A stretch of DNA of 64,000 nt, from contig JANTQA010000070.1 of assembly GCA_027625915.1 (NCBI GenBank), positions 6,329,001 to 6,393,000 of the forward strand, in the 5' to 3' direction. The first letter of the stretch is position 1; each line of letters starts with the position of its first letter. The translations under genes were made by a program, and so were the position numbers. The notes beneath the pieces are model-generated. The model was not told the origin of the DNA and did no database searches. It saw only the letters and a list, made by a program, of their open reading frames with translations. This DNA comes from Anaeramoeba flamelloides (Eukaryota; Metamonada; Anaeramoebidae). This document shows, one piece after another, positions 38,001 through 48,577 of the stretch.

Positions 38001-41000
38001 CACCCAAAAAAGACTTTTTAATTTTTTTTCACAAAAATTATTTTTAAGGAGGTTCAACCCAAATGAAAATTTTCACTTTTTTACCATTTCAACTTCTACA
38101 GGTACAAGTAAAAAATTATTTTCTGATCCAAATTGAAGTTGATAAGTAAGTGAAATTTTTGTGTTCTTGTACTGATCCTTTTTTACAATCCAATATCCCA
38201 ATTGAAAAAAAAATATTTTTATTTGTAAACTTTTTTTAAAGAAAATTCTATCCTGAAAATTCAAGTCAAAAAAATACAAGCAAAATAAGATTCCTTTTGA
38301 TTCTTTTGTATTATGAATTTATTACAAACTAAAGAAATGAAGATTTTTTTTTATATTTTTTATTTTGAAAGGAGGAAATTAATTTTCTCTTACAGCTGTT
38401 AGATTTTCTTGAGTTTTCTGTTTATTTGGAAAATCTATTGATTTTCGTTAGGTTTTTTTGAGTTTTCTATTTTATTTGTGAAGTGTTCTAAAATATATTG
38501 TTCTCGGTTTTTTTTTACTTTTTGGAATAAACAGAAAATTTTAATAAATTTTCGGTTTATTTCAAAAAGTAAAAAAAACCAAACTAAAATCTTTTGATTT
38601 TCCAAATAAATAGAAAACTCAAAAAAACCTAACGAAAATCAATAGATTTTCCAAAAAAATAGAAAACTCAATAAAACCTCAAAAAAACCTAGAACACTTC
38701 ATAAATAAAATAGAAAACCTCAAAAAAACCTAGAACACATCACAAATAAAACAGAAAACCTCAAGAAAAACTAGGCACTCTACGGCACTCTAAGGCCACT
38801 TTTCTAAATTTTTGTTTAAACATTTCAATAATCAATCAGAATTATCTTTATCATTCACCAATGTTAAAATAAACAATGAAAAAAAAAATGAAGATTTATT
38901 GATAATTTAACATTAATTAAAATAAAATGATGAAAGAATAAATTCCTTTATTTTATCAGAATTCACTCGAATAGAATTTTAATTCATCTTTTTAAACATT
39001 TAACGGTTTATGAATTAATAAAGCGACATCAATAATTTCAATTAAACACAAATTAAAAATTTAATTTAATGAAAAAATTATTCTTAAAAAATCATAAATC
39101 CTATTTAAAATTTTTAATCAACAATAAAATTAAAATTTTTGAACTATCAAAAAATTTTGAGTAGAAAATTTATTCTCCTTCAATTGAAAATGGGTTAAAT
39201 TGGAATTTTTTTTTTTTTTTTTCAATACTTGCTTTAACTCAAATTTTTTTTTATTAGATCACAATTATTTTATAGCACAATCAATTAGAGCAGAGTTATA
39301 ATTGAAAGTCATTATATTGATAAATTATTCTTGTATTTTTTATCATTTACTTTTTTTCAGAAAATCCTTTATAATAATTATTTAATTTCCTTTCTTAAAC
39401 AAAAAGTGTTATTTAACAAAAATTAATTTACAATTTTTTTTTTTTTTTTTGATTCTTAGTGACAAATACAGATTTGGTTTAATATAGAAGTAGTAATATG
39501 CTTATTATCCTTAGTAATTAACTTGAATTGTTTTCGATGATTTCGTTGCGCCTTTTTTATTAAATATAATACTCTTATTCATATTTATTTAAAAAGAAAA
39601 ATTAAAGAAATAACATTATCTAAATCAAAGGGGATAACATGAATAAAAGCATTAAGTATGTCTCAATCAAAATAGTTAATAAATTTAATAATCATTGATG
39701 TTAGTATTAAATATTTTTGCTTTTGGTTTTTACTTTTTTTTTTTTTTGATTGATCAATTTTTTTTTTTTCGTTTAATTCAAAAATTATAATCTTACATTT
39801 GAATTAATAAAATAATTATTTCCACTAGTTTTATCATTAAATAATAATTATTAAAAAAAAAAATTATTTCAGAGATTAACTTCACCATAGATTTGTCTAT
39901 AATTAAAATTTATTGTAAATGAAAGTAAATCATATTAATTCTCTTTAGTAGAAATGTCTCTGCGACTCTAACAATCTATTATTAATCTTATTGAACAATA
40001 AATTATTAGGTTTTTTACTAATAATCACAATTAAAAATTGGGATTTTTTAAATTTTTTTTTAATTCCTTTTCCAAATCGAAAAAATATAGAAACTCAAAA
40101 AAGAGTCTTTTGGTATTTAAAAATTAATATTTAGAACCTTCTAAAAAATAACTATTTTTTTAATTTTTTAATTTCAAAGATGAACTCAATAATTATCAGT
40201 AAAAAAACCAAAGACAAATTATTTTAGTTTACTTTCTTTTTTTTCGAAAACAGTTATATTAAAATATTTACCCAATATACTAAAATAATTTGTAAAAATA
40301 ATCTATTCTTTAATTAATAAGATTTTATAAAACAATGGAATTTTTCATCAATAATCTACATTTCGCGACAAATTTAAGAAAGATTTTTTCCAAATTTTTA
40401 GTTTTTAGATTGGTGGTTCAACCTTTAATTTGGTTTGAAATTTACAATTTTTTTCTTCTGAAATTGTTTGGTTTTTTGACCAAATACCTGGATCTTTTTT
40501 AATTGATAAGATCAACAAATATTACTATTTTATGAATGGGTTTTTTTAGAGGAATTTGAACAAAGGAACACTAATATGATTTACCTTCAATTATATAATA
40601 CTTTTATTTGGGACTTCTCAATGGTAGGCTCTAATTCCTGAAGGTATTTTACTTGCATTTATAATAGTTATTATTATTAGAAATAATTAGATATTTTTGA
40701 GTAATATTTAAATAAAGAAAAAAATTCTTGAATTTAAATGAGAAATTTAAAAAAATTAAAAAATTCAACGAATTACAAACTTGTTGAAAACCATGTATAT
40801 TTTTGGTTTTTTTATACTTAAAATTGTTCGAACTGCGAATTCACTTTTTAATTGTTATGAACCTATGAAAGCAGGGTATTTTAGGAAATTATAAAAAATA
40901 AAAACATAAACCTTAAAAAAAAGTGAAACACAATTTTTGAAATGAGCATTACTAAAAAAAAATATTATATATTTTTTTCTTAAAAATAAAAGATTTTATG

Positions 41001-42162
41001 TGTTCTTTATAATTTTTTTTGTAATCTTGTCAAATTAATAAATATTTTAAATAAATTTTAATATTTTTTTATATCTTAATATATATGTGTGTGTGTGTAT
41101 ATATATATTAATTAACAATAATAATTGTGTTAATCAATTTATAGAGCCGGAAGAGGAAGATTTCCAGAATATTTAGCAATGTTTTATATAGCAGAAATAA
41201 TCTTGGCAATTGAGTATTTGCATAAGCGAAATATTGTATATAGGGATTTAAAACCAGAAAATGTATTATTAAACAATGACGGGCATATTAAATTAACTGA
41301 TTTTGGTTTAGCAAAAACTGGTGTAAGTTTTAATGGTGTTCAAAATAATGACAAAAAGAAAAAAAAAAAAAAAAAAAAATTTGATGATGTATCTGATGAA
41401 GAATCTGATGACGACAAAGAACAAAAAGCACAAACTTTTTGTGGAACACCAGCATATTTTGCACCTGAAATTCTTAAAAGGAATGCATATGGGAAAGCTG
41501 TTGATTGTTGGACAATCGGCGTCTTTCTTTATGAAATGCTTACCGGAAGGCCACCATTTATCGCAGAAAACCGAAACAAAATGTTTCAGGCAATTATTCA
41601 CAATGAACCAACTTTCCCAAACTATTTATCTGAAGATGTAATCGATTTGCTGACAGGCTTACTACAAAAAAAAACAGAAAATCGGTTAGGCTCAAAAGGA
41701 TTTAATGAAATTAAAAAGCATGATTTCTTTAAAAAAATAGATTGGATCAAATTAGAAAAGAAAAAAATTGTGCCGCCTTTCAAGCCAAAAGTTAAAAAAG
41801 ACCCAAAGGATATTTCTTGTTTTGATCCCAAATTAACTAATAAAAGAATTGAAGATCAGAATTATGATGAAGATGAAGAAGAAGGCGAAACAACATTTTC
41901 TTTACTGGCAAAAAACGAATTCCCAGGGTTCTATTATGAAAAGCACGAGTTCACCCCAAAGAAGACCAAAAAAAAAAATCATTTTCAAAATAATAATGAT
42001 CTTGAAACATTATATCTTGGTGAAAGCAGCAGCGAGAATGATATTTTGATTGACTCAGAGGAAGAACTTTTTATTTTCAATTCCTTTCAAAAAAATAATA
42101 ACCTTCAAGAACTTGAAAAAATAAAAATATCTCTTGAAAAAAGTTCAGATAATGAAAACTAA
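29035..42162 (+). CDS. AGC-family serine/threonine kinase with N-terminal PH-like domain
   Basis: Six exons: 29035-29108, 29281-29436, 33842-33925, 34079-34283, 36379-36677, 41145-42162 (1836 nt, 611 residues; phases agree throughout). Residues about 62-141 form a PH-like domain: IDFSVIKINSYGKRQKRTLR, then KWFVKAEDIYSV, AFVLTAFHRFNFEVE and a closing helix KVERIIEAF. The kinase domain starts near 183: glycine loop IGKGSYGKVY (188-197), Lys211, Glu230, YRDLKPEN (Asp307), DFG (325), T-loop TFCGTPAYFAPE (Thr370). An insert of about 36 residues (333-368), first a poly-Lys run and then acidic, splits DFG from the T-loop. The C-terminal tail has KKKIVPPFKPKV and a hydrophobic-motif-like FPGFYY (532-537) in which Tyr stands where Ser/Thr is usual. 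PKB/SGK/S6K-type AGC kinases act downstream of phosphoinositides and PDK1; the exact subfamily is unresolved. Confidence 0.92.
32633..32809. repeat. Near-perfect long hairpin, 74-bp arms
   Basis: Arm 1 is 32633-32706 and arm 2 is 32736-32809, with a 29-base spacer. Written as reverse complements the arms agree at 73 of 74 positions. The ends read AAAAATAAGAAAATTTAATC outward, with an internal CCCTAGGAACTAACTTGAAA. No reading frame. It is most likely a young foldback MITE; the unspliced kinase transcript would contain it as a stem of about 74 bp. Confidence 0.9.
33050..33310. other. Compositionally distinct block with repeated GTGTGATA/TGTGCTA motifs
   Basis: About 260 bp less AT-rich than its surroundings. 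It has GTGTGATA and TATCACAC facing each other (33058-33109), then CTTAGCACACA and TGTGCTA elements, and ends at a T run (about 33288-33297). No frame and no recognised RNA family. It may be a degenerate element or a small structured transcript; I cannot decide. Confidence 0.35.
34505..35046 (+). mobile_element. Family-B TIR element, copy in AGC kinase intron 4
   Basis: Begins AAACTGTTTTCTAGTCATAG then GGGACCAGTTGTGGTGAGTG and ends CCTTTGACTGAAACAAAGTTTA. Its internal blocks are colinear with 11014-11726 (GAATAATGGATATTAGAAAA; TTTATTGCAATACCGATAGT; ATAATTGATATTTGAAAAAA). Shorter than the 11014 copy; no coding frame. Confidence 0.7.
35655..35755. repeat. Palindromic repeat block D, short fragment
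   Basis: Contains the TTAGCTTTTCCAGAATTTAA ... ATCATGGAAAA hairpin unit flanking TGAGTAAAATCAAAGATTTT, as in the larger D copies. It is the shortest of the D blocks seen and lies in AGC kinase intron 4. Confidence 0.55.
37846..40480 (-). mobile_element. Element E, copy 1 (unclassified, in AGC kinase intron 5)
   Basis: From about 37846 to 39915 this is the reverse complement of about 55838-58139. The stretch 37860-38340 is almost identical to 57640-58125, and the stretch 38820-39900 is also closely matched. The part beyond, to about 40480, matches only the older fragment at 17180-17740. Block D (38395-38790) lies inside it. The only shared coding-like segment is a 68-residue frame at 38073-38279 (-), with GYWIVKKDQYKNTKISLTYQ. 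The outer end reads CTGTTTAAA. The family is unknown; no transposase, reverse transcriptase or capsid gene was recognised. Confidence 0.75.
38395..38790. repeat. Palindromic repeat block D inside element E copy 1
   Basis: Alternating units of TTTTCTTGAGTTTTCTGTTT, AATCTATTGATTTTCGTTAG and their complements, so most of the block can fold on itself. The matching block in E copy 2 (56985-57585) is about 200 bp longer, so D changes size faster than the E sequence around it. Confidence 0.7.
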
Positions 42163-43524
42163 AATATTCAATTTGTTAAAAACTTAATCCATAGAGAGAT
42201 TTAATAAAAAAACAAAATCAATTATTAGGAAAAAGTAAGTGGAATAGTTTGAATAGTTTGATTTTTTTTATTTTGGATTTTGAATTTTTTATTTTTTATT
42301 TTTTATTTTTTATTTTTGATTTTGATTTTGATTTTTATTTTTTTATATCTTTTGTTAAATAACTATTAACAAAGCATGAAAATTAAAAAACATTTTTTAT
42401 TTTTTTTCCTTTTTTTTTTTTTTATTGAATTTTTGTATGAAATAAACTAAACTAGTTTTTTAATTCTTTTATTTGTTTTTACATTACAACATTTTTTTAA
42501 CAAAGAATTGTAAAAAAAATGATAAAAAATTTTATTTTTTTATTAAATACATTTTACATTTTTTTCTCGCTCATTTTCTCAAATAAATGATTTTTTCAAG
42601 TATGATTGAACAAAAATCTATTTATTATTTATTTTTTTTTCATTTTTGAGTTCTACTTTTCTTTTTTTTTTCTCGTACATTAAAGTTGGTGTAGGGGTCA
42701 TTGTAAAAATGTAAGATAGAAGAAGAAAAAGATAGTTTTTAAAGGTGTTTATTAAAATTCACTTTAAATCTTTCTCGCAATTATCATGTACTGACTGCAA
42801 TCTGACGAATTTGTTTACCTTCTGTTTAGTTTTAATTTCTGAAATCTTTGTCTTCATAAAAAGACAATTCTCTAAAGAAAAACAAGAAAAAAAAATAAAA
42901 AATAATCTGTTATTTTTATTTTAAAAATTATCAAAGAACTAAAAAAAAAAACTGATTATTTTTTTATGTATTAAAATGTTTTGAATGATTTTTCTTTATA
43001 AAGTAAAACTTGAAATAATATTAATTCTTTTCTTAGTTCTAATTATTAGTTTATCTCCCCGATTGAGAAAAATAGTAAGTTATTCACCCAACTAAAAAAT
43101 AAATCAATCAAATAGTAATTATTAGGTAGAAAAAGGTGTAATACTCTAATATTTTAATATGAAAAATATAATTAAACATACAAAAAGGTGTACTTGGAAT
43201 TACAAAATATGAATTAATAAATAATATTATTTATTATATTTAAATTAACAACGGACTTAAGATAAATAATACCCAAATCAAAAAAAAAAAAAAAAATAAT
43301 AATAAAAAAAATAGGGTGTTTGAAATATTCCCGAAAATTACTGGATATCAAAAATACTTGTAAATTTTTATAACCAGTTAAAAATATTTTTTGCAAAACA
43401 TTAAAGAAACACAATTGCTTGGAGAAAAATGGTTATGGTAAAATAACATTTATAATATAAAACTATATATATTTTTTGTAAAAAAATTTCTACAAAATCA
43501 AATTTCGAAAATTTGGAGATAGTT

Positions 43525-44045
43525 TAAACAGTTGAAAGGATAAAAATACCACATTTTACATTCAATTTGGTTATAATTTTGATTTTATAAACTATTTCAT
43601 TTTTTGTCTTTTCTTTGTTTTGTTTTCATTCCCTTTTTTATAGTTATGTCATATGTTTGGTTAGATCTGGATATTTTTTCAATGGTTGATAGAAATGTTA
43701 GTGTTGAGTTTGTTAAATTGGAAAATCACATACTATTAGTTGATGGTACCTAACCATTTGATCTATCAACAATTGTTGGTGTAATTTCAATAAATTTACC
43801 AATACATAGTTTGTTCAGCTAGTTTCCTTATTTTGAACACAACCGATTTTTATTTTTTTGTTTTTGCATTTTTTCTTTTATTTGAATCAAAATGATTACT
43901 TTGAAAAACATTAATACTAGGTAACTTAAATGAGATTTTATATTAAGTTTGGAAAAATCTAATAAAATGAGGGTTTTTTTTTTTTTTATTTTTGATTTTT
44001 ATTGTTTTCAAATTTTTTGAATGGGGTTTATTAAATCTCTAAATA
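43525..44045 (+). repeat. Dispersed repeat G, copy 2
   Basis: Same orientation and order of blocks as copy 1 at 45-570, for instance AAACTATTTCATTTTTTGTC, the GTTAGATCTGGATATTTTTT region, TGTTAGTGTTGAGTTTG and ATTGTTGGTGTAATTTCAAT. Diverged, with no coding frame. Confidence 0.7.
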
Positions 44046-45049
44046 TTTATGTACATTTTTGAGTATATTCGAGTGTGTAAGTATTTATTAGGGTCAGTAT
44101 ATGTGTAGGCGAGTGTATGTTTGGGCTCCTGTATACTTGATTTGTGTTTGGTATTTTATTAGATAGGTAGAGTGTGCTATATTAAACCAATTTCTATAAT
44201 CCGAAAGAACATTAAATTAGATTTGAAGTTGGTTAACTTGAGTAAGTATCAGTATATTTACGATTAGATATGTCTTGATTATTTTTAGATAACTAGTATC
44301 TTCGATTACAAAATTATGAGTAATGATACAAAATTAGAAATTGTTAAAACAAATATATTTTCTCTTATTCGTTAAGACCATTTAGCAATGTTCATAAATG
44401 TTAAAGTCATCTAAGATACCAATACCTTTCACAGAAAGTTGTTTGAATACTACGATCAAAACTTTTATTTTTTCGAATGGCCTTATTTTTCAGCCAAAAA
44501 AATATATTTTCTCTGATAAAATTCAAATTTTTCTATTTAGCTGAGTATTTTGATACTATATTTTCTTTGAAGTTCTTTAAAAAATGTTTTTTTAGTGGTT
44601 AAAAAAAAAATTTCAAGTATTATCATTTGTTGGGTATTTTAGAAGATATGAGAGTGATTCATAAAATAAGGTTAGAACTAAAAATATAAAATATAAAATA
44701 GCTATATTTATTTAGAAAACTATTTTTTTGGTATTATATTTTTAATTACTCTACATTTTCAAACAAAAAGATAGTTTATAATGCAACCTTTTTAAAAAAT
44801 AAATTTTGTGATAGTATCTTTTAAGAATACTGAAAGAATTCAAGAAATTAATAATAAAATCGAGAAACTTATTAAAAGTATCGAGAATACAATATATAAA
44901 AATATATAAATAAATTTATATCAATTATCATCTGGAAGATAGTTACATATTTCAAAACTTGACATACAAAAATTAACTTCATTTTACTCGTTAAGTCCCT
45001 TAAAAAAAATAATTTGAAATTTTTTTTTTTAAAAATCAAAAACTAAAAT

Positions 45050-45780
45050 TTATTTTGAAATAAGATGAATAATGGACTTGAGATTAGAGTTAATTTTCAT
45101 AAAATAAACACCTTTACTAAAGACAAATTTTCTAAAAAATATAATAAAATTAAAAATTTGGGACAAATTCATTTGCAAAACTTGTATATAATTTCTCAAT
45201 TTCTTACCAAAATTAAAATTGTTGACAATAAGAGTTTTTTTAATTGTAAACTTATCCATTTGAGATGAAATTACATAACTTTAATTTTCTTATACAGTCA
45301 GTTTCACTTTTAAGGACACAAACTTTCAACAAAATTTTAGGCACAAAAAAATCTCAAATTAAGGCACAAAATTTGGAATTTTTTTTTATACAATTTATTT
45401 TTACTAGAATTTGAATTTTGTACTTTAATTTGAGGTTTTTTTTGAGCCTTAAATTTCGTTGAAAGTTTCTGCCTTAAAAGTGAAACTGACTGTAGTTAGT
45501 TTAGAGCTTTTAAACATTTATTCGAATTGAATTTCATTAAGTCAAAAAAGAGAATACAAAACATTAAAATTGAAGAAAATACTTTGATTGAAAGAAACAC
45601 ATTATATAATTCAAAATATGAAATCAAAAAAAAAGAAAAATTACAAGAAAATGAGAAAAAAATTAAATAATGTGATTTAAAAATTGAAATTTTGCCATAA
45701 GAAGGGTTGTGGGTTCAAAAAATTGAATTTATTCTATTATTTTAATAAAATTGTGTCACTTTAACTGAAAAAGAGTTCAT
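45050..45780. mobile_element. Family-A TIR element remnant, split by a family-C MITE
   Basis: The right end reads GTGTCACTTTAACTGAAAAA then GAGTTCA, a diverged family-A terminus. Internal sequence before and after the MITE matches 26766-27330 (TTTCTCAATTTCTTACC..., AAAATTGTTGACAATAAGAG). The left terminus is not identifiable. The MITE at 45295-45492 interrupts it, so the A insertion is the older one. Confidence 0.6.
45295..45492. mobile_element. Family-C mariner-like MITE, copy 1
   Basis: 198 bp bounded by CAGTCAGTTTCACTTTTAAG and its inverted counterpart CTTAAAAGTGAAACTGACTG, flanked on each side by TA. Nearly the whole element is palindromic. TA duplication and CAGT-type ends are features of the Tc1/mariner superfamily; no transposase is present. 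Confidence 0.85.
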
Positions 45781-46016
45781 TATTTTGTGAGTATATTTTA
45801 AAAAAAAAACATATAGTTTTGGCGTTTTGTGAATTTTTTTTTTTTGAAATAAAACATTTTGGATTTAAAGGTATGTTATTATTATTATTTTAAATTAAAG
45901 ATATCGGACTCAACAAAATTATCAACTGTTTACAGTTATTTTTTTATCTAATTAGAGAAATAAAACGAAATTTTATTTAATATTAAGTTTATTTCATAAA
46001 TTAAAAAAAAAAGATG

Positions 46017-46250
46017 TTAGATTTTCCAGAATTTAAAATATTTGAATAAGATCAAAGATTTTTCTCTATTCTATTGTGTTCTGGAAAACAACAGTTAGAT
46101 TATTTTTTTAATTTGAGAAATAAAAAGAAAATTTTCTTTTTATTTCTAAAAATAAAAAAAAAAACCTTTAACTTTTCATGAATTCGTAAGAATTGAATTA
46201 AAATACATTGATTTTTCTATATTCTTTTGAATTCTGGAAAAGACAGACAC
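46017..46250. repeat. Palindromic repeat block D copy
   Basis: Two hairpin units (TTAGATTTTCCAGAATTTAA ... TCTATTGTGTTCTGGAAAA, and TTTTCATGAATTCGTAAGAA ... TTTGAATTCTGGAAAAG), separated by an inverted AGAAAATTTTCTTTTTATTT unit. Confidence 0.6.
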
Positions 46251-46935
46251 TCTACAACACTTGACGGCACTTCCTGAAATCCTAAAATGTATTAAAAGTT
46301 TTTGATCTAAGCTAGAATGTAGACAATAATTAAACTAATAGGATAGCTTGTCTTTTTTTTTTTTCTAAAACTCAAAAAAAAATAATTTATTTTTATACAA
46401 AGACAAGAAAAAGAGAAAGAAACAAAAAAAAATCAAAAAATAACAAAAAAAAACAAAAACTAAATTTATAAGTTTTGTTTATATTAGAGTGGTTAAAAAG
46501 GTTATTGTATCTTTTCTTTTTTGTTAATTCAAAATTCTTTTTTTGAAAAAAATAATATTCTTTAAAATTGCAATTAAGACTCTTTTGTTGAAAAATATAA
46601 AAAAATAAAAATTTTACAAAAAAATCAAAAGTAAAAAAGTTTCAAAATAAAATCTTTATTAATGAAAATATTTATTATTTATTCCAATATTTTTATTAAT
46701 AATATCTTTTGGCCGAATAAATATATATATATGTATATACATATTGAATAAAATTAATATATATTTTTTTATATTATTAATTTCGTCTTTAAAAAAATGG
46801 TAATAAAAAAGTTTTTTTTTTTAGCATTGTAATTAGAATAGTTCTATCGAAGTTTGTAAATTGATTTTTTTTTTTTTTGAAAACCTTTTATGCACACTTA
46901 TTTAAAATGACTCTATTGTATTATTTTTAATATTA

Positions 46936-46942
46936 TATTTAT

Positions 46943-46999
<57 letters not shown>
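46936..46999 (-). repeat. ATT/AAT microsatellite at the transporter 3' end
   Basis: An ATT array of roughly twenty units on the plus strand that runs directly into the transporter stop codon, so the transcript 3'UTR would begin with an AAU repeat. The length is likely polymorphic. Confidence 0.85.
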
Positions 47000-48577
47000 T
47001 TAATTTCTTTTTTTCGTGAATTCTTTAATTGATTCAATTGAACAAAAAACATTACAGATTAAACCCAATATCATTGTAACCCACGGTAATATCAATTTTT
47101 TCCTTGTAATGTTCATTTGTATTTCATTTACTTCTTCGATTAATTGCAATGACTCTATATGTATATCGTCATTTTCAGAGAATTTATTTTCAGAGAATCC
47201 AATTAAATTTTTCTGAACACGTTCATCTGAATTTGAAGAATCTGATAAAATGATATTTCGATCAAAATTTTTGTTTTTTTGATTTGAATTAATCCCGTTA
47301 TTTTGGAGATCATTTTCGTTTTCGTCAGATATATCAAGATCAGTACTGTCGTTTTGGTCATCCATATATTTACTTTTATGATTTAAATTAATATTTGTTT
47401 TTGAATTTAATTTCATATGTTTTTTATTAATTAAATCATATTTCAGTTTTATAAAAAACAAGGGAGGGAAGATCATAACAATTGCTGTCCCACAAAATGC
47501 CCCAGTGATTGAAAAAATTGAAACAACATTTGGAATTATTAAAGAAAGGATCAGCACAAGGAAAAAAGGGATAACCGAAGTGAACCAAAGATTTTTCGAA
47601 TTTTCAACAGAGTCTGAACCATAAATCAGATGCCGAAGTGCAGTTTTACCTGTAAAAAAGATGACTGGTGCACTAAATATAATTGCAAAGATCATTCCTA
47701 TTTGGGCTAAAATGGACCAAACGGAATCGGTGGAATAATTTAATAAAATGTCTCCCTTCGTTTTGTCTTTAAAGTCCAGATAAGCAAAGAGACCGACGAC
47801 CAAATAAAATGCCAAACCAAGAAAAATGGTATTTGTAATGACCAAAAAGACTTTGTGTTTTGTTGGGTGAACAAGTTCCTTCCTTATTGGGAAGAAGGCC
47901 ATTTGGCAAACAAATGCAAGAGAAAAGATCGGGATCGCCAATAATGATTCGGAATTGAACCGAAAATAAGAAATCTCTGTTGCCTTCAGCCCATTGACAC
48001 TTAAATTCGTTATCGAGTGGATCAGTGTTTGTAAAACAACGATAAATAACGCAACAATGACTAAATACGAAGGAAACCTTAAGCTTCCAATATTCCTGAA
48101 AAATGTTATCGGGAAAATAACCATTACTGTTATTATTGAAATAAAGAGCCTTCGATCGATCCAGTGAGAACCACTCCAATCAGAGTCTTCAAATAAGGAG
48201 CTTATTAAGGAATCACTCAGATCTCCAATAAAACAAAAATAAGCAGTCACAGAGCCAAAAATTAATAAAATAAACATCATCGCAACAAATTTTGAAAAGT
48301 ATTTGTTGAATATAAATTCAGAAAGATCCTTGTATGAATTGAGTCCAGTTAGCCTTGCCATCTGATCAAGTAATGTTAAGGAGTACCCAGAGACAATCGC
48401 ACATAGAAACATAAGCAATAACCCTTGCGCAATTCCCGAGACATAAAATCCAAATGGCACAGAAAGAGTGCCTCCTCCTAATAGTGTATTACAAAGCGTA
48501 AAAGATGCTCCAATTAGATGCAAACGAGGGTAGTTTGGTTCTTTGTTTTTTTGTTGCTTCATTTGGATGGGGAACAA
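47000..48577 (-). CDS. AAAP/SLC38-type amino-acid transporter
   Basis: Intronless frame of 525 residues. After a short polar start it enters the amino-acid/auxin permease signature: residues 21-44 read LIGASFTLCNTLLGGGTLSV then PFGF, the unwound first membrane helix that binds substrate and sodium in this fold. About ten hydrophobic segments follow to residue ~380, including CMAFFPI-like helix 6 (FVCQMAFFPIRKEL) and a FFTGKTALRHLIYG loop. An Asn/Asp-rich hydrophilic insert (about 385-485) then precedes the last membrane helix (LILPWVTMILGLICNVF). Eleven transmembrane helices fits the AAAP family. The likely role is sodium- or proton-coupled uptake or lysosomal export of neutral amino acids; substrate and membrane cannot be read from sequence. 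A second in-frame Met at residue 6 is an alternative start. The AAT microsatellite abuts the stop. Confidence 0.92.
   Translation of the reverse strand: MFPIQMKQQKNKEPNYPRLHLIGASFTLCNTLLGGGTLSVPFGFYVSGIAQGLLLMFLCAIVSGYSLTLLDQMARLTGLNSYKDLSEFIFNKYFSKFVAMMFILLIFGSVTAYFCFIGDLSDSLISSLFEDSDWSGSHWIDRRLFISIITVMVIFPITFFRNIGSLRFPSYLVIVALFIVVLQTLIHSITNLSVNGLKATEISYFRFNSESLLAIPIFSLAFVCQMAFFPIRKELVHPTKHKVFLVITNTIFLGLAFYLVVGLFAYLDFKDKTKGDILLNYSTDSVWSILAQIGMIFAIIFSAPVIFFTGKTALRHLIYGSDSVENSKNLWFTSVIPFFLVLILSLIIPNVVSIFSITGAFCGTAIVMIFPPLFFIKLKYDLINKKHMKLNSKTNINLNHKSKYMDDQNDSTDLDISDENENDLQNNGINSNQKNKNFDRNIILSDSSNSDERVQKNLIGFSENKFSENDDIHIESLQLIEEVNEIQMNITRKKLILPWVTMILGLICNVFCSIESIKEFTKKRN

Larger units (their letters stand above)
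36678..41144 (+). other. AGC kinase gene intron 5, 4.5 kb
   Basis: GTAATT donor (after AG of Arg273) and TTTATAG acceptor. It contains element E copy 1 (about 37846 to at least 39915, homology to E-like sequence up to about 40480). A GT/AT dinucleotide tract (41085-41110) sits just before the acceptor. It interrupts the kinase domain between the N-lobe and the catalytic loop. Confidence 0.8.
42163..46935. other. Intergenic region between AGC kinase and amino-acid transporter genes
   Basis: 4.8 kb between converging genes. It contains TTTTATTT-type simple sequence (42270-42350), repeat G copy 2 (43525-44045), a GTGT-rich stretch (44041-44180), a family-A remnant (about 45050-45780) with a nested family-C MITE, and a D block (46017-46250). 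No gene seen. Confidence 0.55.

Noticed and set aside
37846-40480. Element E as an LTR element or Polinton
   Set aside because: No long direct terminal repeats, integrase, polymerase or capsid-like protein was recognised. Left unclassified.
41308-42049. Several frames overlapping the last AGC kinase exon in other frames
   Set aside because: They are shadows of a frame with complete kinase motifs.
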